A stretch of DNA of 6,367 nucleotides from Pseudomonadota bacterium (lineage in GTDB: Bacteria; Pseudomonadota; Alphaproteobacteria; Micropepsales; Micropepsaceae): positions 1 to 6,367 of the forward strand of contig JAKAVI010000031.1 of the NCBI GenBank assembly GCA_021817355.1. The letters are read 5' to 3'. Position 1 is the stretch's first letter, and each line of letters starts with the position of its first letter. The notes under the pieces are model-generated. The model searched no databases and was not told the DNA's origin. It was given only the letters and a program-made list of their open reading frames with translations. A program made the translations under genes and the position numbers. Positions 5,855 to 6,367 of this stretch are shown one piece after another.

Positions 5855-6367
5855 CATCGCGTTGGGGCTTTGTGGGTCTGGTGACTGCATCTACAGCAGC
5901 GGCGAGCACCAGTTTGTTTGACATACTGCGTGTCGATGGATTCTCCGGCGAAAAATGGTTGTACTTTTCGCTTGTCACAGTTTTGTTCCTCTGGATTGCG
6001 GCGGCTTTTTGGCTGTGCATGGCCGGCGCATTCACACTGCTGTCAGGTACGGACGAGCGTGGACTGGCCCGCCCACAGGGTAGTGATTCGACGTTGAAGA
6101 GGTCAACAGCAAAGGTTGCCTTACTATTTCCAATTCGTAATGAGGAGTGCGGCCGCCTCTTTGCTGGCGTGAGGGCAATGATCGAACTCTTAACCGAGCG
6201 CCAGGTGCTGGGCCGGTTCGACGTGATTTTGCTGAGTGACAGTCACGGGCAGGAACATATTGTCGCCGAGCAGTCTGCCTTCCTTGAGGTTCGGGCACTT
6301 TGGGAAGGGCAGATCAACATCTTCTACCGTCACCGTACCTCAAATGCGTGTCGTAAGAGCGGTAACT
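5851..6367 (+). CDS. opgH: Glucan glucosyltransferase OpgH (MdoH), N-terminal part
   Basis: The first 172 residues of the inner-membrane GT2 enzyme that uses UDP-glucose to build the beta-1,2-glucan backbone of periplasmic glucans; the gene runs off the right edge. Two membrane helices are visible at about residues 5-25 and 37-66. The cytoplasmic catalytic domain then begins: VALLFPIRNEECGRLFAGVR (89-108), DVILLSDS (124-131) with the nucleotide-binding Asp, and YRHRTSNACRKSGN (159-172). The last matches the E. coli OpgH stretch ending in RKSGN. Later catalytic Asp residues and the QxxRW motif lie outside. Upstream in the same frame are three stops (5830, 5836, 5839), so ATG 5851 is the first start. 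It has no good ribosome binding site of its own and overlaps the stop of the preceding ORF, which suggests coupled translation. Only a few residues precede the first helix, far fewer than in most homologues. Confidence 0.93.
   Translation, partial: MTSRWGFVGLVTASTAAASTSLFDILRVDGFSGEKWLYFSLVTVLFLWIAAAFWLCMAGAFTLLSGTDERGLARPQGSDSTLKRSTAKVALLFPIRNEECGRLFAGVRAMIELLTERQVLGRFDVILLSDSHGQEHIVAEQSAFLEVRALWEGQINIFYRHRTSNACRKSGN

Noticed and set aside
5733..6298. Minus-strand ORFs (5733-6035 and 6032-6298) antisense to opgH
   Set aside because: They are shadows of the clear opgH frame on the + strand, which carries the conserved glycosyltransferase motifs.

Overview
The window looks like chromosomal DNA of a Gram-negative bacterium. 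It encodes a Tat-exported periplasmic glucan enzyme (OpgD), the inner-membrane glucan glucosyltransferase OpgH, and a periplasmic PAP2-type phosphatase with a signal peptide, all of which need an outer-membrane envelope. GC content is moderate (mid-50s percent by eye). The OpgD/OpgH pair and the subfamily of the S9 peptidase would fit an Acidobacteriota or acid-tolerant proteobacterial (Xanthomonad-like) genome. That assignment is inference and is not fixed by any marker gene here.

Layout, left to right. (1) Positions 1-1045 (+) hold the C-terminal part of a DPP IV-type S9 serine peptidase whose start lies outside the window; a clear intrinsic terminator follows at 1101-1135. (2) Positions 1417-1974 (-) encode a small exported PAP2-family phosphatase with an altered second catalytic motif. 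(3) Positions 1975-2743 form a 770-base divergent intergenic stretch with no gene I can recognise. (4) Positions 2744-3694 (+) encode an integral membrane protein of the PiT phosphate-transporter family, with the signature kept only in its second half. (5) Positions 3829-5403 (-) encode OpgD, convergent with the PiT-like gene. (6) Positions 5404-5614 are the divergent control region between opgD and the opgH side. (7) Positions 5615-5854 (+) hold a 79-codon ORF with a strong ribosome binding site, joined by an ATGA overlap to opgH, which runs off the right edge (5851-6367).

The functional core is the divergent opgD / opgH unit for osmoregulated periplasmic glucans. OpgH polymerises UDP-glucose into beta-glucan at the inner membrane, and OpgD acts on the glucan in the periplasm after Tat export. 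The most interesting point is that the N-terminal cytoplasmic extension usual for OpgH seems to be on a separate, translationally coupled ORF. Other points of interest are the PAP2 protein with PSGT in place of PSGH and the asymmetric PiT-like transporter. I saw no mobile element, tRNA, rRNA or CRISPR array.
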